A stretch of 38,849 nucleotides of DNA from Caldifarciminota bacterium (lineage in GTDB: Bacteria > Hydrothermota > Hydrothermia > B15-G9 > WFZT01), in contig JALXCE010000308.1 of assembly GCA_026991055.1 (NCBI GenBank), forward strand, positions 1-38,849, given 5' to 3'. Shown here piece by piece: positions 7,186 through 15,951 of this stretch. Under the pieces are notes generated by a model. It was not told the origin of the DNA. It searched no databases and was given only the letters and a program-made list of their open reading frames with translations. The position numbers and the translations under genes are program-made. How positions within the stretch are numbered: the first letter of the stretch is position 1; each line of letters opens with the position of its first letter.

Positions 7186-8557
7186 TCTTGAGCTCTTCTA
7201 AAAGGTCAACGCCGATTTTCCATACATCACCAGCACCAAGGGTGAGAACCAGATCACCTTCTCTTAGCTGGTCGAGTAAAAACTTCTTGATTTCATTCCA
7301 ATCTTCCATGAGATAAACGGCCTTGTGGCCGGAATTTTTGACTTCGTTGTAAATGAGGGATGCATCCACTCCAGGAATCGGCTCCTCACCCGCCGGGTAG
7401 AGTTTTGTAATGATCACGATATCGGCCTCGTGGAAGACTTTCCCGAATTCATGGTGAAGCAGTTTCGTCCGTGAGTACCTGTGCGGCTGAAAGATCACAA
7501 TGATCCGCCCATGCCAGAACCTTCCGAGAGTTTCAAGAACAGCATCAATTTCAGACGGGTGATGCCCGTAATCGTCCATGAATGTGACACCTTTTGCCTC
7601 CCCTTTGATCTCCATTCTCCGCATAACACCTGAGAATTCGGCAAGAGCATCCCTAATTACCTCAGGGGCAATATCCATTTCAAAACCTACGGCAAATGCA
7701 GCAAGGGCATTTTTAACATTATGAATGCCGGGAATTTTAAGACTTGCCTCAATTACTTCCTCATCGCCTTTAAAAACTTTAAAAGTTGACCCGGTGCCTT
7801 TGAGAATTATATCCCTTGCGTTGATTTCGGCCTGCCTCTTGAGGCCGTATGTAATCAAACGTTTCTTAATCTCGGGCAGAATGTCCTGATTATTCGGATC
7901 GTCGAGGTTAACAATGGCAGCACCATAAAAGGGAACACTATTGGCAAATTTGACAAAAGCTTGCTTTAGATTTTCAAAATCACCGTAGGTGTCGAGGTGC
8001 TCTTTGTCAATATTGGTGATGATGGCCAGGGTAGGGTAGAGCATAAGGAAAGAACCGTCCGACTCATCTGCCTCTGCAACGAGGAATTCACTCTGGCCCA
8101 ATTTAGCGCCTGAGCCGAGCCCTTTTAGTCTGCCACCTACAACAAGGGTCGGGTCAAGCCCCGCCTTTTCGAGCACGGCACCTATCATCGAAGTGGTCGT
8201 GGTCTTACCGTGAGAGCCTGAGACGGCGATGGAGTATTTTATTCTCATCAACTCAGCGAGCATCTCTGCACGTCTGATGACCGGGATGCCCTTTTCCAGT
8301 GCTGCGACTACCTCTGGATTGGTTTTCGGTATAGCAGTTGAAATTACGAGAATCTGGGCGCTATTGATGTTTTCCGGTTTATGCCCATAGTAAACACGTA
8401 TGCCCATCTTTTCGAGTCTCTCGGTAACCTCAGTCTTTTTAAGATCAGAACCTGTGATAACAAATCCGAGGTTGTGGAGTACCTCGGCAATTCCACTCAT
8501 TCCAGTGCCGCCAATTCCCACCATATGAATCTTCTGAAATTTTCTTCTGAAAATCAA
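7178..8557 (-). CDS. murC: UDP-N-acetylmuramate-L-alanine ligase MurC
   Basis: MurC adds L-alanine to UDP-MurNAc with ATP in the cytoplasm. The 459-residue product has the N-terminal MVGIGGTGMSGIAEVL, the P-loop SGSHGKTTTTSM (near residue 112), ADESDGSF, TNIDKEHLDTYG, the third-domain motif DDYGHHPSEI and QPHRYSRT. The start codon is TTG, supported by GGAGG 7 nt upstream and by a 4-nt TTGA overlap with the murG stop. The nearest ATG, 11 codons later, would remove the first strand. Confidence 0.96.
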   Translation of the reverse strand: MIFRRKFQKIHMVGIGGTGMSGIAEVLHNLGFVITGSDLKKTEVTERLEKMGIRVYYGHKPENINSAQILVISTAIPKTNPEVVAALEKGIPVIRRAEMLAELMRIKYSIAVSGSHGKTTTTSMIGAVLEKAGLDPTLVVGGRLKGLGSGAKLGQSEFLVAEADESDGSFLMLYPTLAIITNIDKEHLDTYGDFENLKQAFVKFANSVPFYGAAIVNLDDPNNQDILPEIKKRLITYGLKRQAEINARDIILKGTGSTFKVFKGDEEVIEASLKIPGIHNVKNALAAFAVGFEMDIAPEVIRDALAEFSGVMRRMEIKGEAKGVTFMDDYGHHPSEIDAVLETLGRFWHGRIIVIFQPHRYSRTKLLHHEFGKVFHEADIVIITKLYPAGEEPIPGVDASLIYNEVKNSGHKAVYLMEDWNEIKKFLLDQLREGDLVLTLGAGDVWKIGVDLLEELKNA

Positions 8558-9615
8558 TTTCTATCCTCCAGAATGGTTTGTAAAATTTTCTTTTCAGGAT
8601 TTGCGGGGGCAAAATTCTTTTGAGCATTGACCATTTCGTTTCTTAGTTCATCCTCTTCGAGGAGTCTTGCAATTTCTCTTGCGAGCTCACGTGGAGTTAA
8701 AGTGCTTTCCCTGAGCATGAGGGCGGCGCCCCTTCGTACGAGGGAGCGTGCATTCTCTATCTGATGACCGCGTGCAATCTCAAGGGGAACAAGTATCAGG
8801 GGAATGCCAAAACTCATAACCTCAAAAATGGTTCCCGCTCCGGCCCTCGATACAACCACATCTGCCAGGGAAAACATAAGTCCCATATCGTTCATAAACG
8901 CTTCCACTTTGTAGTTATCTCCAACAAGTCCAATTTTCTCAAAGTATTCAAGGTTTCTTTCACCACATTGAATAAAGAAAAACACGTCCTTAAGGATTTT
9001 CGATGCCTCTATCGCCTTCTCTGCGAGGCTCCGGGCACCCTGGGAGCCTCCAACAGCGAGCACTACTTTCTGATTTTCCGGGATACCCACAAATTTTTTG
9101 GGATTTTCGTACCTTTTTAATTTTCTCACCGGATTACCGGTAAAAATCACCCGTGCATTATCAAGATAGTCACGGGTCTCTGGAAATGAGGTAAAAACGG
9201 CTTTTGCACTGCTGGCAAACATTTTTACTGTAGCTCCAGGTACCACATTCTGCTCCATCAGATAGAAATCCATGCCGGTGAGTTTTGCAGCAATAAGTGG
9301 AGGCACGGATGGATAAGCGCCTGTGGCTATCATAACACCATCATTTTTGTATCTAAGCATCATAGGCATACTTTTAAGGGTTCCGGCAAAAATTTTCAAC
9401 GAGTTTATTGCCAGATATGATTTTTTGCCGATTATAGGCGCACTTGGAATCCTGTGGATTTCGAAACCGTATAAATCTAAGTCTATTCGGGGATTAGATA
9501 TAATGAGCGTCACTTGAAAGTCACTTTTTTGTAAAAAATTTGCCACAACTATTGCCGGAAAGATGTGGCCGCCTGTGGCTCCTGTTGCGATTAACACGTG
9601 TTTAAGCTTTTTCAT
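8554..9615 (-). CDS. murG: UDP-GlcNAc transferase MurG (lipid II synthesis)
   Basis: MurG transfers GlcNAc to lipid I at the inner face of the membrane, giving lipid II. The 353-residue GT28 protein has the glycine loop ATGATGGHIFPA with its catalytic His, TGNPVR, the donor loop GGSQGAR, SRAGAGTIFE and the final HQIENA segment. A strong AAAGGAG site lies just before the ATG. It overlaps ftsW by 14 nt and murC by 4 nt. Length and motifs are normal. Confidence 0.96.
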   Translation of the reverse strand: MKKLKHVLIATGATGGHIFPAIVVANFLQKSDFQVTLIISNPRIDLDLYGFEIHRIPSAPIIGKKSYLAINSLKIFAGTLKSMPMMLRYKNDGVMIATGAYPSVPPLIAAKLTGMDFYLMEQNVVPGATVKMFASSAKAVFTSFPETRDYLDNARVIFTGNPVRKLKRYENPKKFVGIPENQKVVLAVGGSQGARSLAEKAIEASKILKDVFFFIQCGERNLEYFEKIGLVGDNYKVEAFMNDMGLMFSLADVVVSRAGAGTIFEVMSFGIPLILVPLEIARGHQIENARSLVRRGAALMLRESTLTPRELAREIARLLEEDELRNEMVNAQKNFAPANPEKKILQTILEDRN

Positions 9616-10759
9616 CCTTCTCCTTTAAAATACGCAGTAGTATCCCTGCCATTGCGAAGTTAGCAAGCATGGCACTTCCTCCGTAGCTGATAAAAGGTAG
9701 TGGAACACCGGTTGCCGGAATGAAGCCAAGGGACGTGGAAATATTTACATAGGCATAAATCAGGTATGTAAACACAATCCCAAATGCCAGGGCAGTGTAG
9801 CCCATATCATCTACGAAATTTTTGATTTTTCGCACCACTATGAGGAAGAGGGCGAGGTAGATGATGAATACAGAAAATGCCCCCACGAATCCCATTTCCT
9901 CGCCGATTACGGCGTAAATAAAGTCTGTATCTGCCTGTTTGATAAGGTAAAAGAATTTCTGCTCGCTTTTTCCAATTCCCTGACCGAATAGGCCACCGTT
10001 TTTAATCGCCTCTCTTGCATAATAAACCTGAGAATTTTCTTTTACCTGCTGATGGCTGATGAAGCTGTAAAATCTTTTTCGGGCGTTCGTTGAAACGTGT
10101 ATTCCAACTATCAGCACGAGAACCACAATTAAGAGAAAGCCCAGAATATACCTAAGCCTGAGTCTGCCGATAAATAGCTGTACAGCGGCGATGGTGGTGA
10201 GAATTATACTCGTGGAAATATTGGGTTCAAATACTATGAGGGCCACATTGAGTAGCACAATACTTAGAGGAATGAGGAATGCCCTCTTGAAATTTTTCAT
10301 TTTTGTAAAGCCTTTGGCCACATATCCAGCGACAAAGATGATAATCACCAGTTTGGTAAATTCAGATACCTGAAAGTGGAAAGGCCCCAGGGGAATCCAT
10401 CTGTGATATTTCATCCCGTGGGTCATTGGGTAAACGAGAATTAGGAAGAAAAGAGAGAAGAGGAGTAGAGTGTACCTTGTCATTGGGGCAATAAGCCTGC
10501 GAGGACTTATGTTGTAGAAGATAAATCCAGTGAGTACACCGAGCAGAATTCTGATGATATGGGCAAGAAAGTATGAAAAATAACTCCGATTGGTGCCAAT
10601 TATTTTGAAGTACCCTGCACTCGGCGTAATTACAATTGAGAGAAAAACAAGAAGCCCGAGCAAAAACATAACCTGGTGGACAGTGCTGCTTCCACCCTTT
10701 TTGACCTCAACGGTTTCTACACTCTGCAAATCTTCAAATCTTAACTCTTCTGACTTCAT
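9602..10759 (-). CDS. ftsW: SEDS-family septal peptidoglycan polymerase FtsW
   Basis: FtsW polymerises lipid II together with its partner FtsI. The 385-residue protein has a charged cytoplasmic N-terminus (residues 1-27) and about ten hydrophobic segments. Recognisable SEDS motifs are RWIPLGPFHFQVSEFTKL, GLFGQGIGKSEQKF, DTDFIYAVIGEEMGF (this carries the catalytic Asp, matching D297 of E. coli FtsW) and PLPFISYGGSAM. The usually conserved PDLGT reads PNIST (Asn at residue 180), and the His of HTDF is Asp. The frame is open upstream, but MKSEELRFED is preferred because an AGGGGAGAG site lies about 10 nt before it. It overlaps murD by 26 nt. Confidence 0.93.
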   Translation of the reverse strand: MKSEELRFEDLQSVETVEVKKGGSSTVHQVMFLLGLLVFLSIVITPSAGYFKIIGTNRSYFSYFLAHIIRILLGVLTGFIFYNISPRRLIAPMTRYTLLLFSLFFLILVYPMTHGMKYHRWIPLGPFHFQVSEFTKLVIIIFVAGYVAKGFTKMKNFKRAFLIPLSIVLLNVALIVFEPNISTSIILTTIAAVQLFIGRLRLRYILGFLLIVVLVLIVGIHVSTNARKRFYSFISHQQVKENSQVYYAREAIKNGGLFGQGIGKSEQKFFYLIKQADTDFIYAVIGEEMGFVGAFSVFIIYLALFLIVVRKIKNFVDDMGYTALAFGIVFTYLIYAYVNISTSLGFIPATGVPLPFISYGGSAMLANFAMAGILLRILKEKDEKA

Positions 10760-12068
10760 CCTGAAATCTCTCCCCTCTTTCTTTGTAATTTTTAAACATA
10801 TCAAAGCTCGATGTGCCGGGTGAGAAAAGTACAGTATCTCCGGCTTTGCCCCTCTTGAGGGCAATTTCAACAACCTCTCCCATGGATTGAGCTTTCTCTA
10901 TATCAACCACTCCCCGGAATGTTCTCTCAAGGGATGGTGTATTCTTTCCAAAAAGTATCAAGAGTTTAACCTTTTCGCTGACAGGTGGAATGAGTGGTGC
11001 ATAGTCGAGATATTTTTCCTCGCCTCCAAGAACAAGGATAATATTTCCTTTAAATGATTGAAGTGCCCACTTTACCGCGTGGGGATTTGTTGCCTTTGAA
11101 TCTTCGTAGAATTTGATTCCATTGATTTCCCTGACAAATTCAACCCGATGGGGCAGGGCAGTCATTGTCTTTAGGACTTCTCTTATTCTCTCAAATTTAC
11201 TCCCTGCAATTGATGCTGCAAGAGAGGCAGCAAGCGCATTGTAAATGTTGTGAACCCCCTTAAGCGCAAGCTCATCTGTGTGAATAAGCTCAACCTCTCT
11301 TTCATCTGCCCTGATAAATAGTTTGCCGCCCTTCAGGAAGGCGTCTACCTCCTCTTTTAGACTGAAAAACAGCACTCTTGATTTTGTCTTCTTGGCAAAA
11401 TCCCTTGTAATGGGATCATCATAATTCAGGATTAAAAAGTCGTCTTCCTTCTGATTTTCAAAAACCCTTGCCTTTGCGGCAATGTACTCATCGAGGTCCT
11501 CATGCCAGTCGAGGTGGTCCTGGTCGATGTTCAAAACAAGTGCGATTTTGGGTCTAAAATCGAGTATTGACATGAGCTGGAAGCTTGAAACTTCAGTCAC
11601 AAAGACCCCACGTTTGCCATGAAACTTTGAAAGAGGAGCGCCGATATTACCGGCCATAGTTGAATTCTCAATCATTTTTGAAAGCATTGTCACAACCGTG
11701 GATTTCCCGTTGGTGCCTGTAACGGCGATGATTTCGCCTTTCACAAATCTGAAGCCAAGCTCAAGCTCTCCCATTATTGGAATACCCGATTGCTTGATTC
11801 TTTCAATAAAAGGTTTGTGAACGTTGATGCCCGGGCTCAAAATGACGAGCTCAGAGCCAAAGACCTTATTTGTATGCCCCATCTCTTCAAATTCGACTCC
11901 GTGCCTTTTTAAGAAATCCTTCTTCCATTCGGCTATTTTCCCCGAATCTGATACGAAGATAGAGGGTGCACCTATAGATAAAAGCAACTCCACCGCCGCC
12001 ATCCCTGATGTGCCAGCTCCGAGCACTGCTATTTTTTTGCTTGTGATGCTTTCCTTTAATCCTCTCAT
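10734..12068 (-). CDS. murD: UDP-N-acetylmuramoyl-L-alanine-D-glutamate ligase MurD
   Basis: MurD adds D-glutamate to UDP-MurNAc-L-Ala. The 444-residue product has the N-terminal VLGAGTSGMAAVELL fold, the P-loop VTGTNGKSTVVTML (near residue 115), LNIDQDHLDWH, the Lys-containing segment YIAAKARVFE (carbamylated in this family), EDSKATNPHA and the C-terminal SPGTSSFDMFKNYKERG. The ATG overlaps the mraY stop (ATGA). All expected motifs are intact. Confidence 0.96.
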   Translation of the reverse strand: MRGLKESITSKKIAVLGAGTSGMAAVELLLSIGAPSIFVSDSGKIAEWKKDFLKRHGVEFEEMGHTNKVFGSELVILSPGINVHKPFIERIKQSGIPIMGELELGFRFVKGEIIAVTGTNGKSTVVTMLSKMIENSTMAGNIGAPLSKFHGKRGVFVTEVSSFQLMSILDFRPKIALVLNIDQDHLDWHEDLDEYIAAKARVFENQKEDDFLILNYDDPITRDFAKKTKSRVLFFSLKEEVDAFLKGGKLFIRADEREVELIHTDELALKGVHNIYNALAASLAASIAGSKFERIREVLKTMTALPHRVEFVREINGIKFYEDSKATNPHAVKWALQSFKGNIILVLGGEEKYLDYAPLIPPVSEKVKLLILFGKNTPSLERTFRGVVDIEKAQSMGEVVEIALKRGKAGDTVLFSPGTSSFDMFKNYKERGERFQDEVRRVKI

Positions 12069-13153
12069 CTTATTTTCAGAGTTGAGATGGCAATCACTGC
12101 GAATATCGCAGAGATTATCCAGAATCTGACCACGATCTTATTTTCATTCCATCCAAGAAGTTCAAAGTGATGATGAATGGGAGAGCGAAGGAATACCCTC
12201 TTCCCGCCTGTGAACCTGAAGTATAAAACCTGGATAATCACAGAAAGTGCTTCGATAACGAAAAGGAAACCGGCAACTGCCAGCAAGAATTCTTGCTTGG
12301 TCAGGATTGAGACAATACCGAGGGCGCCTCCAATAGCCTGTGAACCTGTATCACCCATAAACACGTCTGCAGGATGGGCATTGAACCAGAGAAAGCCGAG
12401 CAATGCTCCCATGAAGGCGCCAACAAATATGGAAAGTTCCCCGGCTCCTTTGAAGTAAAGCAGGTGGAGATAGCTGGAGAGAATTTTATTCCCTGTTATG
12501 TAAGCAACGACGAGGAAAACGCCGAAGGTGGGAATGGAAGCGCCGGCAGCAAGGCCATCAAGCCCATCTGTAAGATTTACGGCGTTTGTTGCTCCAATAA
12601 AAACAAGAAGGACAAAAAGCAGGTAAAAGATTTTGAAATCAATTAGGAAATTTTTAAAGAACAGGAATTGAGTCTTAGTTCGAATCCCGTCTGGGAAGAT
12701 TCTATAAATCATGAAAAGAACAAACAGGGATAATACCACGTGGCCTGCAATCTTGGCCCAGGCAGAAAGGCCGCGCCGGCTACCGACTCCCTTGAGCTTT
12801 GCAAGGTCATCTACGAGGCCGAAAATCGCAAGATAAACGGTAACAATCAAGGCAGTGTAGATGTAAAGATTTTTGAGATTTGCCCAGAGAAGGGTGGCTA
12901 TAACCACTGAAAGTACAAAGACTATGCCACCCCCGGTGGGGGTTCCCTCCTTTCTCCTGTGTGTTTCAGGTGCGTACTCGTTTATCTTTTCTCCAATGCC
13001 TGCAGACCGAATTTTGTTTATAAAAATAGGCAAAAAGATCATGGTTAGAACAAAAGATGTGACAGATGCATACATGGTGCGAAAAGTAATGTACCGAAAC
13101 AGATTGAAAATGATCGAGTATTTTGCAAGCGGATAAAATATGTGGTAAAACAT
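12065..13153 (-). CDS. mraY: Phospho-MurNAc-pentapeptide transferase MraY
   Basis: MraY transfers phospho-MurNAc-pentapeptide to undecaprenyl phosphate, making lipid I. The multi-spanning product (362 residues) has EGTPTGGGI, the Mg-binding DD in GLVDDLAKLKG, NAVNLTDGLDGLA, the Asp in FMGDTGSQAIGG and the HHH motif in RSPIHHHFELLGW. An in-frame GTG lies one codon earlier and would give a GTGA overlap. I prefer the ATG at 13153 because its GAGGAG site is 6 nt away, versus 3 nt for the GTG. It overlaps the murF stop by 1 nt (TGATG). Confidence 0.96.
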   Translation of the reverse strand: MFYHIFYPLAKYSIIFNLFRYITFRTMYASVTSFVLTMIFLPIFINKIRSAGIGEKINEYAPETHRRKEGTPTGGGIVFVLSVVIATLLWANLKNLYIYTALIVTVYLAIFGLVDDLAKLKGVGSRRGLSAWAKIAGHVVLSLFVLFMIYRIFPDGIRTKTQFLFFKNFLIDFKIFYLLFVLLVFIGATNAVNLTDGLDGLAAGASIPTFGVFLVVAYITGNKILSSYLHLLYFKGAGELSIFVGAFMGALLGFLWFNAHPADVFMGDTGSQAIGGALGIVSILTKQEFLLAVAGFLFVIEALSVIIQVLYFRFTGGKRVFLRSPIHHHFELLGWNENKIVVRFWIISAIFAVIAISTLKIR

Positions 13154-14496
13154 CACTCACTCCTCAGTTTTTCAATTATTTTTTCGAGCTGAATAGCCCT
13201 TGAGGCCTTGAGCGCTATAAAGATTTCTTCATCTTCTGTCCGGGATATCGTAAGGGCAGCTTCTTCCGGAGTTTCAAAGTGGAGATTTAGCTCAATTCCA
13301 TTTACCTGCTCACCTATGGCAGCGGACGCTCTCCCGACTGTGATCAGTTTTTTAAATCCTAACTCCTGAACGATTTTACCAATCTCCCTGTGATAGTACT
13401 CCTCATATTCACCCAGCTCAAGCATATCACCGAGGACAAGAAGGACACTATCTCTGAAGGGCTTTAGAGTCATAAGAAAATCCCTCATAGAATCCGGATT
13501 GGCGTTGTATGCATCATTTAAAATCCTGTAACGGCCCACCTTCTGGACCTCTTTTCTCATACTTACGCCCTTAAACTCTTCCAGTCCTTCAAGAACCCTA
13601 TCCTCAGGGACGCCAAGAATGCTGGCTATGGCAAGGGAAAAGAGTGCACCGTAGACTGTTCCCATACCACCGGGATGTAGGGTCAGCTCATACCTGTCGT
13701 TTAAAACCACTCTATTCTCGTTGAAATCCATGTATTTGATCTCTGCATAAAAATCCGCTTCCTTCGACATTGTTGAAACCGTGATCATTTTTTCAAGATT
13801 GCCTGAGATTTCCTCAAAATAGGGGATATCCATGTTTATGACAGCGATCCTCTCTCCTTCGAGAAAGTCAAACAGACGACTCTTCTCCGTGGCGACATTT
13901 CTTACATTTCCGAAAAATGCAAGGTGCGATGGACCAATGGAAGTAAGTACGCCAATATGCGGCCTCACGATTTTAGAAAGATATTCAATCTCACCTGGAT
14001 GGTTGGTCCCAATCTCACTTATGAGAATTTCTGTATCCTGCTCCGCTGACAGGATAGTAAGGGGCACCCCTATGTAATTGTTGTAACTTTTTCTGTTTCT
14101 TACGACCCTGAAACTGCCTTTTAGGGCGAAGTACAGCATCTCTTTTGTTGTGGTTTTCCCGGTGGAGCCGGTTACGGCTATGACTTTTGTGTTATTAAGA
14201 TTTGACCTGTGGAATGAGGCGAGTCTGCCGAGAGCCTGAACAGTGTCATCTACTTTTATCAGATTACCCTTGATATCACCTGTGAAACCTTCACTTACCA
14301 CCGCGGCTACAGCACCTTTGCTGATGGCGTTTAAAACGAAGTCCTCGCCGTTGAACCTCTCACCCCTTATGGCAAAGAAAATATCACCGCTTTGCACCTC
14401 TCGTGAGTCGGTTGTTACTCCCAGTGCAAGAGCTTCACTATCTCCTCTGAGTTTGCCTTTAATGGCTTTTGCGATTTCTCCGAGTGTGTATTTCAT
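13153..14496 (-). CDS. murF: UDP-MurNAc-tripeptide-D-Ala-D-Ala ligase MurF
   Basis: MurF adds D-Ala-D-Ala to the UDP-MurNAc-tripeptide. The 447-residue product has the N-terminal TTDSREVQSGDIFFAIRGER, the P-loop VTGSTGKTTTKEML (near residue 108), KSYNNYIGVPLTIL, ISEIGTNHPGEI, NDAYNANPDSM and VLGDMLELGE. It starts with an ATG overlapping the murE stop (ATGA). No ddl gene is found in this window, so D-Ala-D-Ala must be supplied from elsewhere. Confidence 0.96.
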   Translation of the reverse strand: MKYTLGEIAKAIKGKLRGDSEALALGVTTDSREVQSGDIFFAIRGERFNGEDFVLNAISKGAVAAVVSEGFTGDIKGNLIKVDDTVQALGRLASFHRSNLNNTKVIAVTGSTGKTTTKEMLYFALKGSFRVVRNRKSYNNYIGVPLTILSAEQDTEILISEIGTNHPGEIEYLSKIVRPHIGVLTSIGPSHLAFFGNVRNVATEKSRLFDFLEGERIAVINMDIPYFEEISGNLEKMITVSTMSKEADFYAEIKYMDFNENRVVLNDRYELTLHPGGMGTVYGALFSLAIASILGVPEDRVLEGLEEFKGVSMRKEVQKVGRYRILNDAYNANPDSMRDFLMTLKPFRDSVLLVLGDMLELGEYEEYYHREIGKIVQELGFKKLITVGRASAAIGEQVNGIELNLHFETPEEAALTISRTEDEEIFIALKASRAIQLEKIIEKLRSE

Positions 14497-15950
14497 AGGC
14501 TCAAAACCACCTCTCTGTCGCTAAAATGGAGCTTTTTACCAGCTATCTCCTGATACTCCTCATGTCCTTTACCGGCAATCAAGATTGTGTCGCCGGGTTT
14601 TGAAATCTCGTAGGCCTTTTTTATAGCCTTCTCTCTCGCGATTTCAATGATGTAATTTTCACCCGATATACCCTTTTCGATGTCTTTTATTATGCTCTCG
14701 GGGTCTTCGCTTCGGGGATTGTCAGATGTAAGTATTATAAAGTCTGCATACCTCGAGGCGACAGCCCCCATTAAAGGGCGTTTCTCCTTCTCCCGGTCAC
14801 CGCCGGCTCCAAAGACAACAATCAATCTCCCCTCAGTCAGCTCTTTAAGGGTTTTTGATACCTGTTTCAGTGCCTCTGGTGTGTGAGCGTAATCAATAAA
14901 AATATTTATACCATTTTTCTCAATCCTCTCGAGTCTGCCGGGTATTGAATTAATTTTCTCAATTGCATCCAAGATTTCCAACGGTGAGAAGCCATAGGCA
15001 TAAACCGCTGCAAATGCAGCGAGAATATTGTAAATGTTATGCTTTCCGATCAATTTCGTGTGAGCTGGAATTGAATTTCCGTTCCACCGGATGGTGAATG
15101 TAGAGCCTGTTACTGAGAGCTTTAAGTTTTCCGCATTGAAATAGGGGAAATCGTATTCCCCCTTTGGAGTTTCTATACCATAAGTTACCAGCCTTTCCCC
15201 ATCTGATTCGAGGAAAATTTTCATAAAATCTTTACTGTGCGGGTCGTCAATGTTGACAATAGCCTTTGCATTTTGCCTGGCAGCCAATTTAAAAAATTCA
15301 AGTTTGGCGTTTTTGTAATTTTCAAAGGTTCCGTGATACTCGAGATGCTCGTGCGAGAGATTGGTGAAAATAGCGTCGCTGAATCTAATTTCAAGAACTC
15401 TTTTCTCGCATACACTTGCGGATGAGACCTCCATGACGAAGAAGTCCCCACCTCTATCTACAACCTCTCGCATAAACCTCTGGATATCTGCTGATTCAGG
15501 CGTGGTCCTTTCACCCTTGATGATTTCACCTGCGATATCATAGTAAATTGTGCCAAGCATTCCTGTTTTATGCCCGAGGGCTTTCAGAATGCTGTTGATA
15601 ATAAATGCAACTGTCGATTTCCCGTTTGTTCCGGTGATACCAATAACATTGAGCCTTTCTGACGGGTGCCCGTAGAAGTGTGCTGAGATTGAGGCCATGG
15701 ATGTTCTCGTATCTTTTACAAGCAAGAGAGGAATCTTTACATTCAAGGGTTTTGAGACAACAGCGCCCACAGCTCCTTTAGATATGGCATCGTTTATAAA
15801 AGCATGTCCATCGAAGTTTCTTCCTACGAGTGCGATAAAGAGGTCGCCTTTTGTAACTTTCCTCGAGTCGTAGGCAATGCCAGTGAACTCCGGATCACCG
15901 AGCTGGATGTTCAGGAGTTTACCAAATTTCGCCAGTTCGCTCATTCTCAT
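14493..15950 (-). CDS. murE: UDP-MurNAc-L-Ala-D-Glu:meso-DAP ligase MurE
   Basis: MurE adds the third stem-peptide residue. The 485-residue product has the DSRKVTKGDLFIAL start, the P-loop ITGTNGKSTVAF (near residue 105), the substrate motif ERTTPES, YKNAKLEFF with the carbamylated-Lys position, and IDYAHTPEALKQ. The specificity motif DNPRSEDP indicates meso-diaminopimelate rather than lysine. The motif usually written EVSSH(A/G)L reads EVSSASV here, with Ala178 in place of the conserved His. It begins 1 nt after the ftsI stop and overlaps murF by 4 nt. Confidence 0.95.
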   Translation of the reverse strand: MRMSELAKFGKLLNIQLGDPEFTGIAYDSRKVTKGDLFIALVGRNFDGHAFINDAISKGAVGAVVSKPLNVKIPLLLVKDTRTSMASISAHFYGHPSERLNVIGITGTNGKSTVAFIINSILKALGHKTGMLGTIYYDIAGEIIKGERTTPESADIQRFMREVVDRGGDFFVMEVSSASVCEKRVLEIRFSDAIFTNLSHEHLEYHGTFENYKNAKLEFFKLAARQNAKAIVNIDDPHSKDFMKIFLESDGERLVTYGIETPKGEYDFPYFNAENLKLSVTGSTFTIRWNGNSIPAHTKLIGKHNIYNILAAFAAVYAYGFSPLEILDAIEKINSIPGRLERIEKNGINIFIDYAHTPEALKQVSKTLKELTEGRLIVVFGAGGDREKEKRPLMGAVASRYADFIILTSDNPRSEDPESIIKDIEKGISGENYIIEIAREKAIKKAYEISKPGDTILIAGKGHEEYQEIAGKKLHFSDREVVLSL

Positions 15951-15951
15951 G

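Noticed and set aside
10200..10230. Loss of the catalytic Asp of FtsW
   Set aside because: The Asp that changed is the one in PDLGT. The catalytic Asp of SEDS enzymes corresponds to the one in HTDF (D297 in E. coli FtsW), and it is present here as DTDF.
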